Source of the DNA: Daphnia pulex
Taxonomy: Eukaryota; Arthropoda; Branchiopoda; Diplostraca; Daphniidae
NCBI RefSeq assembly: GCF_021134715.1
Contig: NC_060023.1
Location: forward strand, 496,001-560,000
Length of the DNA stretch: 64,000 nucleotides
Direction: 5' to 3'
Part shown: piece after piece, positions 23,190 to 33,950 of the stretch
Layout of the letters: every line of letters starts with the position of its first letter
Position numbering within the stretch: the first letter of the stretch is position 1
Made by a program: the position numbers and the translations under genes
Notes under the pieces: model-generated
Databases searched by the model: none
Told to the model about the DNA's origin: nothing
The model's input: only the letters and a program-made list of their open reading frames with translations

Positions 23190-25431
23190 TTAGTTTAGTA
23201 GGATTATTGTAGGTTCCTGATGTTCGGTAACGTTGATGACTGTACTCGATTCTACTTGCAACTGCGTACGACGGCGTTTGCCTAAATTTGAAATAATTAT
23301 CTCACAAAGAAAAGCCAACAGGGAAAGACTTAATCCAACTAAAAGGACAATGAATGCGCCAGTCAAATTTTTCATGTTAAGACGCGTTAGTTTGTTTCCC
23401 GTTGCTTTGTTTTCAATTTGCGGTTTTCCGGTACATTGAGGAGGCATTGGGCGGAACCACGAGTCCCAATGGTCGATTAGACCAATTTGTTGCATTTCCA
23501 ATATCCTTTTTTGAATTATTGTTTTGACACAGTTGTGTGAAGTGTTAGAATTTTAATGAGAAATAGTAGCAGCATATTTTAAATTTAGTTGCTTACCCTT
23601 GGGTTATAGTTTGGGTGTAGGGGCTGTTTTTCGGCAAGGCAAACGATGCTGCGATATTCAAGAATCCTTCTTTCGCCAGTTGCAAGTTGCATTTTCCAGT
23701 CTTTTTGAATTCTGTCCTGATTACGTCCTTGAGGTAACTTTTGGCCTAGAATAATTTACAAAACGTTATTATGCAACAAGAATAAATTTATTTTACCAAA
23801 ATTAATTAAAAAACTAAATGTTGTTTTACATCGGCGTAAACGTTTCTTGATCCTGGTGTAACCAATCGAATGCATTCGGACACAACTGGGCAAACAGATT
23901 TATCGAAGGAATTCAGCCTGTCTCGTAATTTCGTGTACAGACCCGTCTCATTGGCAGTCTGTTGAAAATCAAAAGTTTTGTTCTATTGTTCCGTAATTAT
24001 TAATTCGATCGTTTGTATTTGAACTTACCAAAAGTAACGTATTGATGAATCCCGCTTCTCTGACAAGTAAATTGATATCAGTTCTGTCGGCAATGTCGTA
24101 AACAGAATTGATTAGCGGCTGATGGATTGGCGTCACGACATAAGTGAAGAGAGTCGACGTGTAGGCCTGGACAAAGATGAAAGCGGCCAGGGTCCACACG
24201 CCAGCGACTGTTCGAAATGGTAACCGTTTCGATGTACAGGTGCCGCCTATTATAAGGCAGAAATATTCGTCTTTCTCTTATGCGTATTTTTCTTTAATCT
24301 CTAAAGTAATATTGAACCTTGTGATAGCAAATTCCCGAAAACGTACAAATACTCTTTACTGGCTACGTTTACGTCACGGCGACTATTTTGCGGGTTAACC
24401 GAAATGTCACCGTCTTCACGTGGTTTGTTTCCTATCGTAAATAATTTGGATTGATAGTCCAAGTAGCGTAGCATTAAAGTCAAAACCGCAATAACGCAAA
24501 CGATCGATATGCCAAGTCCCAGCCAAACCTTTTCAATCGATTAGTGGATGTATTTGAACGGTGAGTTATTTTAAAAACAAATTCGAGTGTGCAAACCGGC
24601 CATTGAAATGGTTTGACGACGGCGTTGATGTTTGCTGATTCGTCAGCGATGGGAATGATGAATGCAAATTGGTCGTATGCCCAAGGCAATGTATAGTCGG
24701 ACATCTTAAGGCGCCGAGGTGTCAGCGTCACTTCGTGAACCAAAAAATCGCATTGCTGTGATAAACCAAATCACACAAAAATTCTATGTTTGATTTTTGA
24801 TCACTTTCAAATTTTTTGTGGTTTTCTAGAGATTGAACTTATTGTGTGAAGGAGACGTTCTACAGGCCAAAATGTTATTTTATTCATTTAAGTGCGTCTC
24901 TAATCACTTTTATATTCTAGGATGTGTGATTGAATAAGAAATAAACTTAACGTTTTCCCACAGGTAATTGTAAAGTCCTCTTCCGTTTGGTGGTGGCTCC
25001 AGCACATTTTCACTCACCGTGACCATTTCATACCTGGAACATGAAAACGGACGTAGTTTGGTCAGTGCATGCAATCAGAAAACCATGAATTGTGGATGAT
25101 ATAAATGAACAGGAAATTCTTTTGCTTTGGTTTTTTAGTTACGTGAAATTCCAGCGTTGTGACAGGGTTTCGAGAATGACACCTCCTTTAAGCGGCCCCG
25201 TCAATCCTTTGGGATTTCCACTCCAACGTCTCTGAAATTGGAGTAAAATTGAATGCCAGGTATAATATTGAATGGAGAAAATCTTACCAGCAATTAAGTA
25301 ACACTAATTTAAACATGCTTTACCCAGATAGTGCGAAGGTGTTTGCCATTGAGGGGATTCGATGTCGACGAGGAGCTGATGAAAATGCTGAACCAAAGGA
25401 AGAAAATCAAAAAAGGTAATGCCAAATGCAT
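23190..25431 (-). CDS. Ionotropic receptor (iGluR-related chemoreceptor)
   Basis: Nine exons: 25431-25324, 25231-25143, 25033-24952, 24755-24597, 24528-24318, 24246-24029, 23958-23830, 23745-23597, 23505-23190 (486 aa), all GT-AG and in phase. It has a signal peptide (1-20) and a ligand-binding S1 half (about 35-145, with VTLTPRR and SDYTLPW). TM1 follows (about 147-168, WLGLGISIVC), then the pore-loop region, TM2 (about 232-252, GVWTLAAFIFVQAYTSTL), the S2 half (about 255-425) and TM3 (about 430-453, AFIVLLVGLSL) with a short cytoplasmic tail. Its length fits crustacean IRs lacking an amino-terminal domain. IRs form heteromeric cation channels with co-receptors at sensory neurons, and the ligand cannot be deduced. 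A TATA box about 72 bp upstream supports the start. The gene is unrelated to its neighbours. Confidence 0.85.
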
Positions 25432-25502
25432 TGATCTCTGAGGGTAGATTAGACTAACGTCTCTAGGCACAGAGTGAACGCATCCGTCGAAGCTGTGGAT
25501 GC

Positions 25503-25509
25503 ATTTATA
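25503..25509 (-). promoter_or_regulatory. TATA box (TATAAAT) of the ionotropic receptor
   Basis: 72 bp upstream of the ATG at 25431. Confidence 0.5.
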
Positions 25510-27018
25510 GAGGGTAATGTTGTTCCAATTGCGGGATCGATATCTCTGAAATTGAAATGCAACCATCGTTAGCTGTCTATTCGAGAGATCCTTCAAATTT
25601 CGTGCTGAATATTTAACCACCACAGGCTACGTGACATGATATGTTTCCTAAGTATGATGCTTCAGGGGCTATTGCTTAAAATAACATGCATATGAGTTTG
25701 GGAACTTGACCGAGATGATCTACTCGTCTGTCAATCATGTGATTTCACAAAGATGTTCCATAATTTATATCTTTTTGGTAGATATGAGATATTTCTCGGT
25801 ACCAATGCAACTTGACATCATTCGTCGATCGATAACTACATAGATACTGCGAAAGTTTTAACCTTGGCGGTTTCTGGGGGAGGACGAGGTGATGATGATT
25901 TTCGTCAGTAGAATATTGCGTGAGGATCGAGATTTTTTAAGGATTTTAAACATTTCTTGTAACAACGCAAGATGGCTATAGCATGGCTTAGACTGTTTTT
26001 CAGCCTTTCCACTCTTTTTAACATGTGAGATTAATTATTTTTCTAATAGTTAGTAATTTCTCTTTTACCTGAATCTTGATAGTTGGATGACGTTGAGCTG
26101 GCGAAAGCTATCCGTTCCGTCCAGTCCGTGGATGCTAAGGAATATGTTGGCTGTCACTAGGTGACTAAAACTATGTCCGCTAGATGGCGCATACGGCGTA
26201 TTTTTCTTTTCAGAAGGTTTTCTTCATAAAAATATAAAAATCCTGTTTGGATTCTTAAATGTTACTAAATGTTAATTATTTGTGTGTGAATTTTGTTATT
26301 TGTTTGGTATCGTGTAGACTACAATTTCTACTTGGCAATTTCATCTGATCATGTGGCTTGGAGTTGGAGCAGCTGTACATTTTGCCAAAATGTCGTCTCT
26401 ATTTCCTGTACCTGCTGAACGTTTCGTCAAAAACACTCAGGACAATTAAAGTAAATATGTTGTTTAACTTTCTAACTGTGAGACTACAGATTTAGTTATT
26501 TGGTGATTATCTCTTAACTTATTTGTTGTAGGATTTTCAGTTGTGTATTGGAAAAGCTTGATAACTGTATAAACATTTGCTACATTTATTCTGAGGCATT
26601 GTATAGCTTAAGATAACTAACATCATTTTTTAAATGTCATTTGAGACATTTTTCCTTGATAGTAATTAAATTTTAAATTTTTATATTTATAGGATTAATT
26701 GGTAATGTCTGATCTGAGCTCCTTCGCTGCTGCCCAATGTGACATGGATTTGACGTGGCCACCTGGTTAAATGGTGTTCCTCTTGCCACCTGTACTGCTG
26801 TATGTTTCGTCACATGAAGAAACATTTCAGAACAATTGAAGTAATTATTTCAATCAACTTTCTAATTGTACACTAGATAGGTTGATAAAGTAAGATTATT
26901 TCTTTCAGAATGACTGTATTTAAATCTTAGGTGAGTCATCTAGTTTCATGTAAATATGGTTTCAACAATAGCTATCAGATAATGTTTTCAGAATGTTTGG
27001 GTTAACTACTGAAAACCA
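25510..27018. other. Intergenic with weak internal duplications
   Basis: Segments near 26340-26480 and 26700-26880 resemble each other (ctgatc.. to ..gtttcgtca..acaatt(a/g)aagta..ctttcta) at about 390 bp spacing. No coding frame is seen. It may be a spliced non-coding transcript or an old repeat. Confidence 0.35.
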
Positions 27019-27021
27019 CAC

Positions 27022-27365
27022 AAAGTAACAATTATTTGTCTTTTCAGACAACATTTCCATTGATGCTGAAGATTAATTCATTTCCTTTTGGTTATAGGTT
27101 TATTGTTTACGTTCCCGTAGTTGCCGTCCGATGTGGGACATTGTTGCATCCTATGCTGGTGAAAGATATTTTTGCATGAAGTTGCAACAACATAAAGTAA
27201 CAATTATTTGTCTTTTCAGACAACATTTCCATTGATGCTGAAGATTAATTCATTTCCTTTTGGTTATAGGTTTATCGTTTACGTTCCCGTAGTTGCTGTC
27301 CAATGTAGGACGTTGTTGCAGCCTATGCTGGTGAAAGATTTTTTTGCATCAAGTTAAACTGGCTG
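27022..27365. repeat. 172-bp direct tandem duplication
   Basis: Unit one is 27022-27193 and unit two 27194-about 27365, nearly identical (start aaagtaacaattatttg, end around ggtgaaagat). No coding potential is seen. Confidence 0.85.
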
Positions 27366-27803
27366 TTCCTTTGCAGGTGCAACATTATTTCGTTGAATTG
27401 TCATTGTGTCTATGCAGTTTACCGTTTATTTGTTAAAAAGGAACAAAAACAGAAATATGTGGAATTTCTTTGTCAAAAAATAATGAACATGTTTTTGGGA
27501 TTGGGAAAGGAACGTAGAGGATGTTGCAAGGGGGGATTTGAATTTTAAAAAAATGTCGAGGTTTGCTGTTACAAAGTACCGTTGGTAGATAAAGAAGAAA
27601 CCTTATAACCTATAATCCCATAAACACACCTAACATTTCCCAAACCCCTTTTAACTTATAATCCCAAACATATATCTTCATATCATTTCCACCACCCCTT
27701 CCCTAGATATAAACCCTGAAACGTTTCATGCAACACTTGTAAAATGCAATATAAATGTTACATTTGACTAAAACATTTAAACCTTTGTTTCCACGTAACA
27801 AGA

Positions 27804-28115
27804 AACATTTTGGACGTCGTTTGGAAAAGCAGTGTAGAATTGATCGACTACGCCGGAAATGTCCTATTCGCTTTCGGTAAATCCATGACACCTCAAGAGT
27901 TTGCACCGTACTTTGCTGAACTGTTGCCGGCTATTCTTCGCAGGGCGGTGAGTTTATTTCTTTTCTTTTTGTCGACGTGGTGTACAAATGGTTACAAGCA
28001 TCGAAGGCTCTGAATACGTTTTATCGTGACACAAATATTTTTGAAACCCCCAGGAAAAATCTAGGCATTGGAGGAATCGAGGTTCTGCACCATCATCGAT
28101 AGCTTCGTGACCCCC
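27804..28115 (+). pseudogene. Importin-4-like HEAT-repeat fragment
   Basis: Exon-like 27804-27947 (48 codons, donor GTGAGT) reads ..SMTPQEFAPYFAELLPAIL, which resembles the importin-4/karyopherin beta HEAT region. After an AG acceptor at 28052-28053 the next segment (ALEESRFCTIIDSF) continues the similarity, but only in a shifted frame, and it then degenerates. No other exons of a roughly 1,000-residue importin are nearby, so this is a broken fragment. The family assignment rests on short motifs. Confidence 0.4.
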
Positions 28116-28265
28116 GCACAGCCGGCTTCACTGCTTCTTATGCTGCCACGCAACTTGTCTTACTTCACTGACGAGTTTGACCACTCCACTATGACACACC
28201 TGTGGTCACCCACCACCGGGACTATGTCCAGGTACCGGACAATTGACTTATTTTTTTTTAATTTT
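28070..28265 (+). repeat. Dispersed repeat, inverted copy at 33720-33950
   Basis: It shares acttgtcttacttcac(t/c)gacg and ccaggtaccggacaattg with the minus strand of 33720-33870. It overlaps the end of the importin-like fragment, so the repeat may derive from that duplicated gene piece. Confidence 0.6.
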
Positions 28266-28269
28266 ACCA

Positions 28270-29580
28270 CTAGTGAGAGTTAGTCTAAGTACAGTTATAC
28301 ACTAGGACTAATTAGTTTGAAATGATTTTCACTTTTCTTCACAGAACAAATGTGCTTTGTGCAAAGGTACTCAATTTTCTGTTTTATAGATTCCGTTTCC
28401 CCCTTATAGTTCGGATGGAACTTAATTTGTGTTACCTTATGTAAATTTTCGTTTATTATTTACTATGTCGGCAAACGTTCATTTTCCAAATTTAAATCGA
28501 TTTCTTAGATTTTACCTAATTTGCCAGTCGTTAGAGATGGATAGGAAACGTTTCTCTTTTTTCAGCTTCAGTGAAAACTTAACCTTTATTAGCAACTTGG
28601 TGCCACACTCAGTAATCGAATTCTTTTACATTCCAGCAGTAGTTGATCAAATGCCACCGTAAATTGCAGATTTCATTTGATAAACTACAGGACAAAATGT
28701 AAAAGAACGAGGTCCAGCCTACAGTCCATAGTTGGCCAAGAGAATTTCTGTGTTACTCTCTCGACCAACTACGGAAAGTAGACTGACGATTGGAACGTTG
28801 GATGGCCAGCCTTTTAAATGAAATATGAAGGCCATCAACTTGTAAAAAAAGGGCAATCTCAAGGTTTTCAACCTGTGATAGAAAACTATTCCAAGGTTAA
28901 TGTAGTGATATTGGAGATTTCAAGGTAAACGTAGGGAGATAATTAAATCCAGGGGGACAGCAGCTATTAATGTTTTTTTTCCCCCTTTTTTCAAACTATG
29001 GATTTGTAGTGTTGAGGTATATAATTACTGGTGATTGTTGATTTATTATTTTTATTGGTATTCAAATGCGTGCCTTTTTGCGAAAAGTGTCTTATTGATT
29101 CTTTAAATTGTCCAGTTCAATCTGCCACGAGTTTAAACTTATAACTTAGTTGCGTATCGTTAGACTTGAACCAATAAGAGAACTTGTAAAGTTTCCTAAA
29201 ATGAATTGAAATCGGCGCTAATTGAAATCATGTATAGCCTTGATAATTTGTCCGTCAGATGGCTCCGTTGAGTGTTAACAGCTGATTGGTATCTCTCCGT
29301 CTAAATGTTTGTCTCCGAATCTGAAAATCGTGAGTTTTTTTATTGAATATTGAGCATCACGTCATGAATTCATAACATGAGAATCTTTTGTGTTTGTAGA
29401 GTATCTTAATATTCTAATTATTAATTTTCTCATTAATATTAGATATTTTGGCCATGCAGACACATGGAATGGATGTCGAACGAAGAATCTGATATAGCAT
29501 ACTTTCCCAGCCCACTAGGAGGTTAGTTAGTAATTCCGCCATCATAATAGTCAGTAGAGTGGTTTTCAGGTAATCTTAAT
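28270..29580. other. Intergenic, nothing recognised
   Basis: AT-rich sequence without supported exons or elements. Confidence 0.3.
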
Positions 29581-29589
29581 TCCCTTCGT

Positions 29590-30000
29590 TCTCAGAAAAA
29601 ACTGCAAAATTTCCAAAAGGGTAATGAGTTTTTCTTTGATTTCCTTCCAAATGCTCAACCCCTAAGAATTAAGAATAGAAAGATTATGCAAGCTCAAATA
29701 TAAGAATTAAACCTGTTTAAAATTTGTGAAATGTTAGTTCCCGACTAGCATTTATCATGTATGCCCCTTTCTGATTGCAGTTTGTTCACACTGATTAACC
29801 TTCTTCCTATGTGCAGATTTGATGCTGACCAAGTCATTGTAACTACAAGATATGCAAGCTTTGCTTGTGCTGGATCTGTCATCACAGCAACAATATCAGA
29901 ATCAACAATTGGGTAATGATGTTTCTTCCCTTTTTTTCGTGTGACCTGCTAGATACGTTAATGACACATGAATTGGGTATTACATGGGTACTTTCAATTA
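29590..30000 (+). repeat. Fourth, diverged copy of the unit A/B non-coding segment
   Basis: It resembles 6120-6410 and 10200-10450: gttaaacctgtt, a gtcatcac..cagca block ending in tgggtaat, and gacttgctagata-like sequence after it. The shared splice-donor-like end suggests a duplicated spliced non-coding transcript. Confidence 0.4.
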
Positions 30001-30390
30001 TCCAATTATTTAAAGATTAAAACTTTCCCCTTTACAACTTTTCCTTATTTATTTACAAATTTTTATTTTATTTTGATGACTAGTAGCCCTCTTGAAGTTT
30101 TAATTAGAGAAATATGATTACACCTTTATGGAATATTGAATAACTTTGATAACCTTCCTGCTCGATAGTATCTAAGAGTCTATTTAATCTGCTAGCAATT
30201 TATTTCTGTGAATTAGTTCTACGAATAGAATTAGTTCTAGGAATTCCTCTAAAAATATCCTTTATTTTCTTGTTAGGTAGTAAACGAAAATCTTTTTCAA
30301 TCCCTGAGCGATGCCCTTAAAGATGTCCACGAGCACGTCACGCTGTCCCGCAACATCGATGGCGCTAACACATGCCGAGTCCTCTAAATG

Positions 30391-31069
30391 TTTAACCAAT
30401 GGACAACCGAGAAGGTGAAAGCGGAAAGTGTTAATGTTTTGCCCAAAGCTTATGTTGAGGGTGCAATTTTGGAAGACTACAAGGTCGCATTGACCTTAAA
30501 CGATGGTTAAAAGGTAAACTGTTATTTCAGTACATGTTTTAGCGATTTCAATTAAAACCTATAATTCATTTCAGCAGATTCAAACTATGTCGTCGCTGTT
30601 GTCGGTTGGGACGCAACAACGGATTTGGCTGTCGCTTCTGGTTTGGAAATAGATTCCAATTTTGGTGGTTATCGAGTCAAAACCGAGCTTGAAGCACGAT
30701 CGAACGTCTGGCTGGTATGAATCCTTGAACATTTTATTTCATATTAATTTTATTGCTTAAAACTTATTGTAACTTTTAGTGCTTAAAACTTGACCAACAA
30801 TGACTGCCCTGATGTTTGTTGTTAGATAGTACATGAAGTTCTTGTTAAATTATATTTTAATCATTGGGTTTGGACTTTATTTTTATTAGGCTGGAGATGC
30901 TGCCTTCTTTTGTGATAGCAAATTGGGTCGTCGGCGTATGGAATATCACCATGCTGTTGTATCAGGGCGATTGGTTGGAGAGAACAATACTGGCAACGAA
31001 ACATGGATGAACAACTGCAGTGTACTCTTCCCAAGTGCATTCTTCTTCGTATTATCAGTACGCAATCGG
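30391..31069 (+). pseudogene. Apoptosis-inducing factor (AIFM1-like) fragment
   Basis: Three exon-like pieces, 30391-30513, 30575-30714 and 30890-31069, match the C-terminal part of the AIF FAD/NADH oxidoreductase region. Motifs in order are [47 protein letters not shown] and GENNTG. AIF is a mitochondrial flavoprotein. Here an in-frame TAA (30508-30510) sits in piece one, the joint between pieces one and two is out of phase, and the N-terminal FAD domain and the C-terminal domain are missing. It is a partial, dead copy of a host gene with introns retained, so it arose by DNA duplication rather than retroposition. Confidence 0.75.
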
Positions 31070-31166
31070 GTAAATATTCTGTTTTATGGATTTTGTGTCA
31101 ATTATTTGTTTTTTATCTGTTTATGTACCATATTGAATATTGATGTTTAAATTATTTACCGCGTAG

Positions 31167-32002
31167 TTGATGATGGTGTTGTGCTGTTGCCGTTTGTCGT
31201 ATCGTTGAAGGCTGGCTCGATCACTGGTGTACCGATGTCTCCTGAGTGTGGTGGATACCAAAGCTCCACACCGCTGCCTTACTACACAACGACAACATTC
31301 GCATCAACCGGTTACTACACTGAGGCTCACAATTACTACATCACCAAGGCTCCAGAATATTACACCGCAGATAACGCTTCCCCGAGCTACATCATCAAAG
31401 ATCCTGAGTACTACACCGAGGCTCCCAAGTGCTACACCACCAAGTCACCGGAGTACTACACGTATGTTGCCCCAGCTTACTACACCGAGGTTTCCAAGAA
31501 TTATTTAGTTCCTAGCTACTACACCGAGGCTCCAACTAATTACACCACCAAAGCGGTTGAATACTACACCGAGTCACCCAATTACTACACCACCAAGGCT
31601 CCAGAGTATTACACCACAACTTGTGCTACCCCGAGCCACTACACCGAAGCCCCGAAGTATTACTCTGCCCCAAGCTACACAACTGCAACTGAGGCGGCCA
31701 AGTATTACGCAGCCCCGACTAACTACACAGCGGATGTTCCTTCGTACTACGTTGAACCGGAATACTACACCGAGGCTCCAGTTTACTACACCACAACCTA
31801 CGCTACACCTACTACACACTACACCGAGGCCCCTATGTACTACACTACCAAGGCAGCTGAGTATTATAACACTACTTACGCTGCTCCGACCAACTACACC
31901 GAAGCTCCGAAGTATAACTCTATCCCGAGTTACTACACCACTAAGGCACCTGACACACCCTACGCTTCTCCCACTTATTACAGGGACGTTTCTAAATACT
32001 AG
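31167..32002 (+). CDS. YYTEAP-repeat structural protein, 5' end unresolved
   Basis: An open exon from a plausible acceptor (AG at 31165-31166) to TAG, about 278 codons. It is dominated by variants of YYTEAP, YYTTKAPE and YYTTTYAT/P, rich in Tyr, Thr, Ala and Pro. Such repeats are typical of arthropod cuticle or matrix proteins, where tyrosines may be cross-linked. I found no ATG or signal-peptide exon in frame nearby. The exon needs a phase-1 donor, while the AIF-like piece just upstream ends in phase 0, so a simple fusion does not fit. Either the first exon was missed or the gene has lost it. The region 31167-31260 lacks the repeat and codes VVLLPFVVSLKAG. Confidence 0.5.
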
Positions 32003-32583
32003 AGTCGAATTTAAAATTTTAATAATTATGTTCAGATTTGTCGGTCATATCTTAATAATTACTAGTCACTGGGAATTGTTGATCTTTAAAGAGAAATAAT
32101 TTTTTTTTAACCTGGGTAATCATTTTGTACGACTTGTCTTTCCACCTAAAAGCCTTTAGACATTGCGACGTTTTCAGATTTGTGTTGGATCTTTACTATT
32201 TCGCATGTTGGAGATGACTATTGCTATAGTCTTTTCTATAGTCGCTCTGCATTCCGACATGTTCTAGTGTTTGGACGACAGGGCAAGTTACGAAAGAAAA
32301 GTTCTGTGGTGTTAACTAAAAAAATGTGATGTAAACAGTTCTGTTTTTAACTTAAGTTGGGGTAAAAAAGGTGTTGTAGATAATGTTTGGTTTGTCACAG
32401 CAATTTATTTGAAGAATCTGAAGATGATCAGTCACAAAAATATACAAGTCAAATGCTAAACATTTTTTTATTACAAGTTACGAGACATGGCCAACAAAAA
32501 ACTTTAAAAGGAATTGCTTTATTGTCCCACCTCCACCCACAATTCCACCACATTTTACAATCACATACATACATACACTTAAG
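32003..32583. other. 3' flank of the YYTEAP frame, nothing else seen
   Basis: AT-rich, with no supported feature before the MITE. Confidence 0.3.
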
Positions 32584-32587
32584 TTAA

Positions 32588-32824
32588 CCCGTTGGCTGCC
32601 ACGCCATACAACCCGTAGGTTGTACTCTACTATTCTACGCGCCACGTCTGAAGGATCCATGACCAAGGTGGGACTTGCCATTGCTGACAAGTCCGGGCTG
32701 ACACGGTGACAGGAGAATCCATCACCGCATCGACAAGGGGGAACTTGGTGCATTGCCTAACAGGCGCCTTTCGGCGCGGCCCATGCTAAGGAGCGGGGAG
32801 AACAAAGGCGTGGCAGACAACGGG
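32588..32824. mobile_element. piggyBac-type MITE (non-autonomous DNA transposon)
   Basis: The 237-bp element is flanked on both sides by TTAA (32584-32587 and 32825-32828), the piggyBac target site. The ends are inverted repeats starting CCCGTTG(G/T)CTGCCACGCC with one mismatch in 19. There is no transposase frame. The interior is GC-rich compared with its surroundings and holds small palindromes. It must have been moved by a transposase supplied elsewhere. Confidence 0.85.
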
Positions 32825-33093
32825 TTAACTAACACAAACACAAACATATTACCAACAACAAATGATGATCCGCGCTGACACTTTGGAGATACCGGCGACG
32901 TTATGGTGTCCATCTTCTCGAAATTTCCTCTGCATTACCTGAATAAAGAGAAATTCAATTCTTAATTACTGACATGCCAATAAAAGTTACATAATACAGA
33001 AAGAAACAATGATCAGGTTTTTTAGCTCGAAGATTTAAATATGCAATTTTTTAAAGTTTAAATCAAGTTTGAAATGTTGAGAACTGTAAATAG

Positions 33094-33482
33094 AACAAAG
33101 CTCACTTGCTAGTCTTTAAAAAAAATTCCGGAAGTATACCGGAAGTAACCACAGCGCCTCAACCATTGAGCTGTCGTCAAATTAAACCACATATTCGTGA
33201 TCCCCATGAAATTTGGGGTCGATTAGGTGGGATTTAAACGAAATCCAAAATTTGGCCAAAATCGAGAATTTTCCTGAACTATAGTTCAGGAAAATTTTCG
33301 AAACCGGAAGTACGAATACGTAAAAAATAAAACATGAACTTTACTACAAATTTGACGAGGATCACGAATATGTGGTTCTTTCGTACGTCAGATGAATATT
33401 TACTAAACTACAGACTGAAATGAGTAAACCGGAAGTAGAAATAAAAAATCAAATATCGAAAACCTAACAAGTGAGCTTTGTT
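33094..33482. mobile_element. Fold-back MITE-like element
   Basis: The ends AACAAAGCTCACTTG are inverted (33094-33112 and 33464-33482, one mismatch in about 19). Inner inverted pairs include ccacatattcgtgatcc (near 33188) with its complement near 33357, and a perfect 30-nt palindrome (33267-33296) at the centre. CCGGAAGT occurs four times. It has no coding capacity, and the target-site duplication is unclear. Confidence 0.65.
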
Positions 33483-33715
33483 GGGGGAATAGTTATCGTT
33501 AGTTATCACTAAATACTTCAACAAAATAACTGCCAATAAATGTTTAAAAATATGTGCAAAGTAATGAAACTGACTGTTTTGACAGCTGCACATTTTCAAA
33601 AAGCCATCTAGCGTTAGAAATAACAAACGTCCAAGTAAAACTTTGTTTGTGCGCAAAAAGGGCCTGATTTTGGAATTATTACACAGACACAGAGTTTAAC
33701 GCAACTAGACTATTG
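33483..33715. other. Intergenic, nothing recognised
   Basis: Short AT-rich stretch between the fold-back element and the dispersed repeat copy. Confidence 0.3.
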
Positions 33716-33719
33716 GTAG

Positions 33720-33950
33720 ATAACCTAAGAAAATAAGCCAATTGTCCGGTACCTGGCCATAATCCCGAGGTAAGTAACTGCAGGTGTGTAACAGCAAAGG
33801 GTTGCGACCACGGAAGTGTTCCAACTCGTCGGTGAAGTAAGACAAGTTGTAGCAGCAAAAGCAGTGAAGCTAGATGAGTGTACGTCGGGAAGATGAGGAT
33901 GGAGCAACACGTTGCTGGAAGTCCTTCTTCCGTCATGGACAAAGGTCAGC
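33720..33950 (-). repeat. Inverted copy of the 28070-28265 repeat
   Basis: On the minus strand it shares ccaggtaccggacaattg and acttgtcttacttcac with the copy at 28070. Neither copy has a conserved open frame. Confidence 0.6.

Noticed and set aside
31557-32099. 180-codon alternative frame over the YYTEAP region
   Set aside because: It is a Thr/Pro/Arg frame produced by the same repeat. The YYTEAP frame has the recognisable composition.
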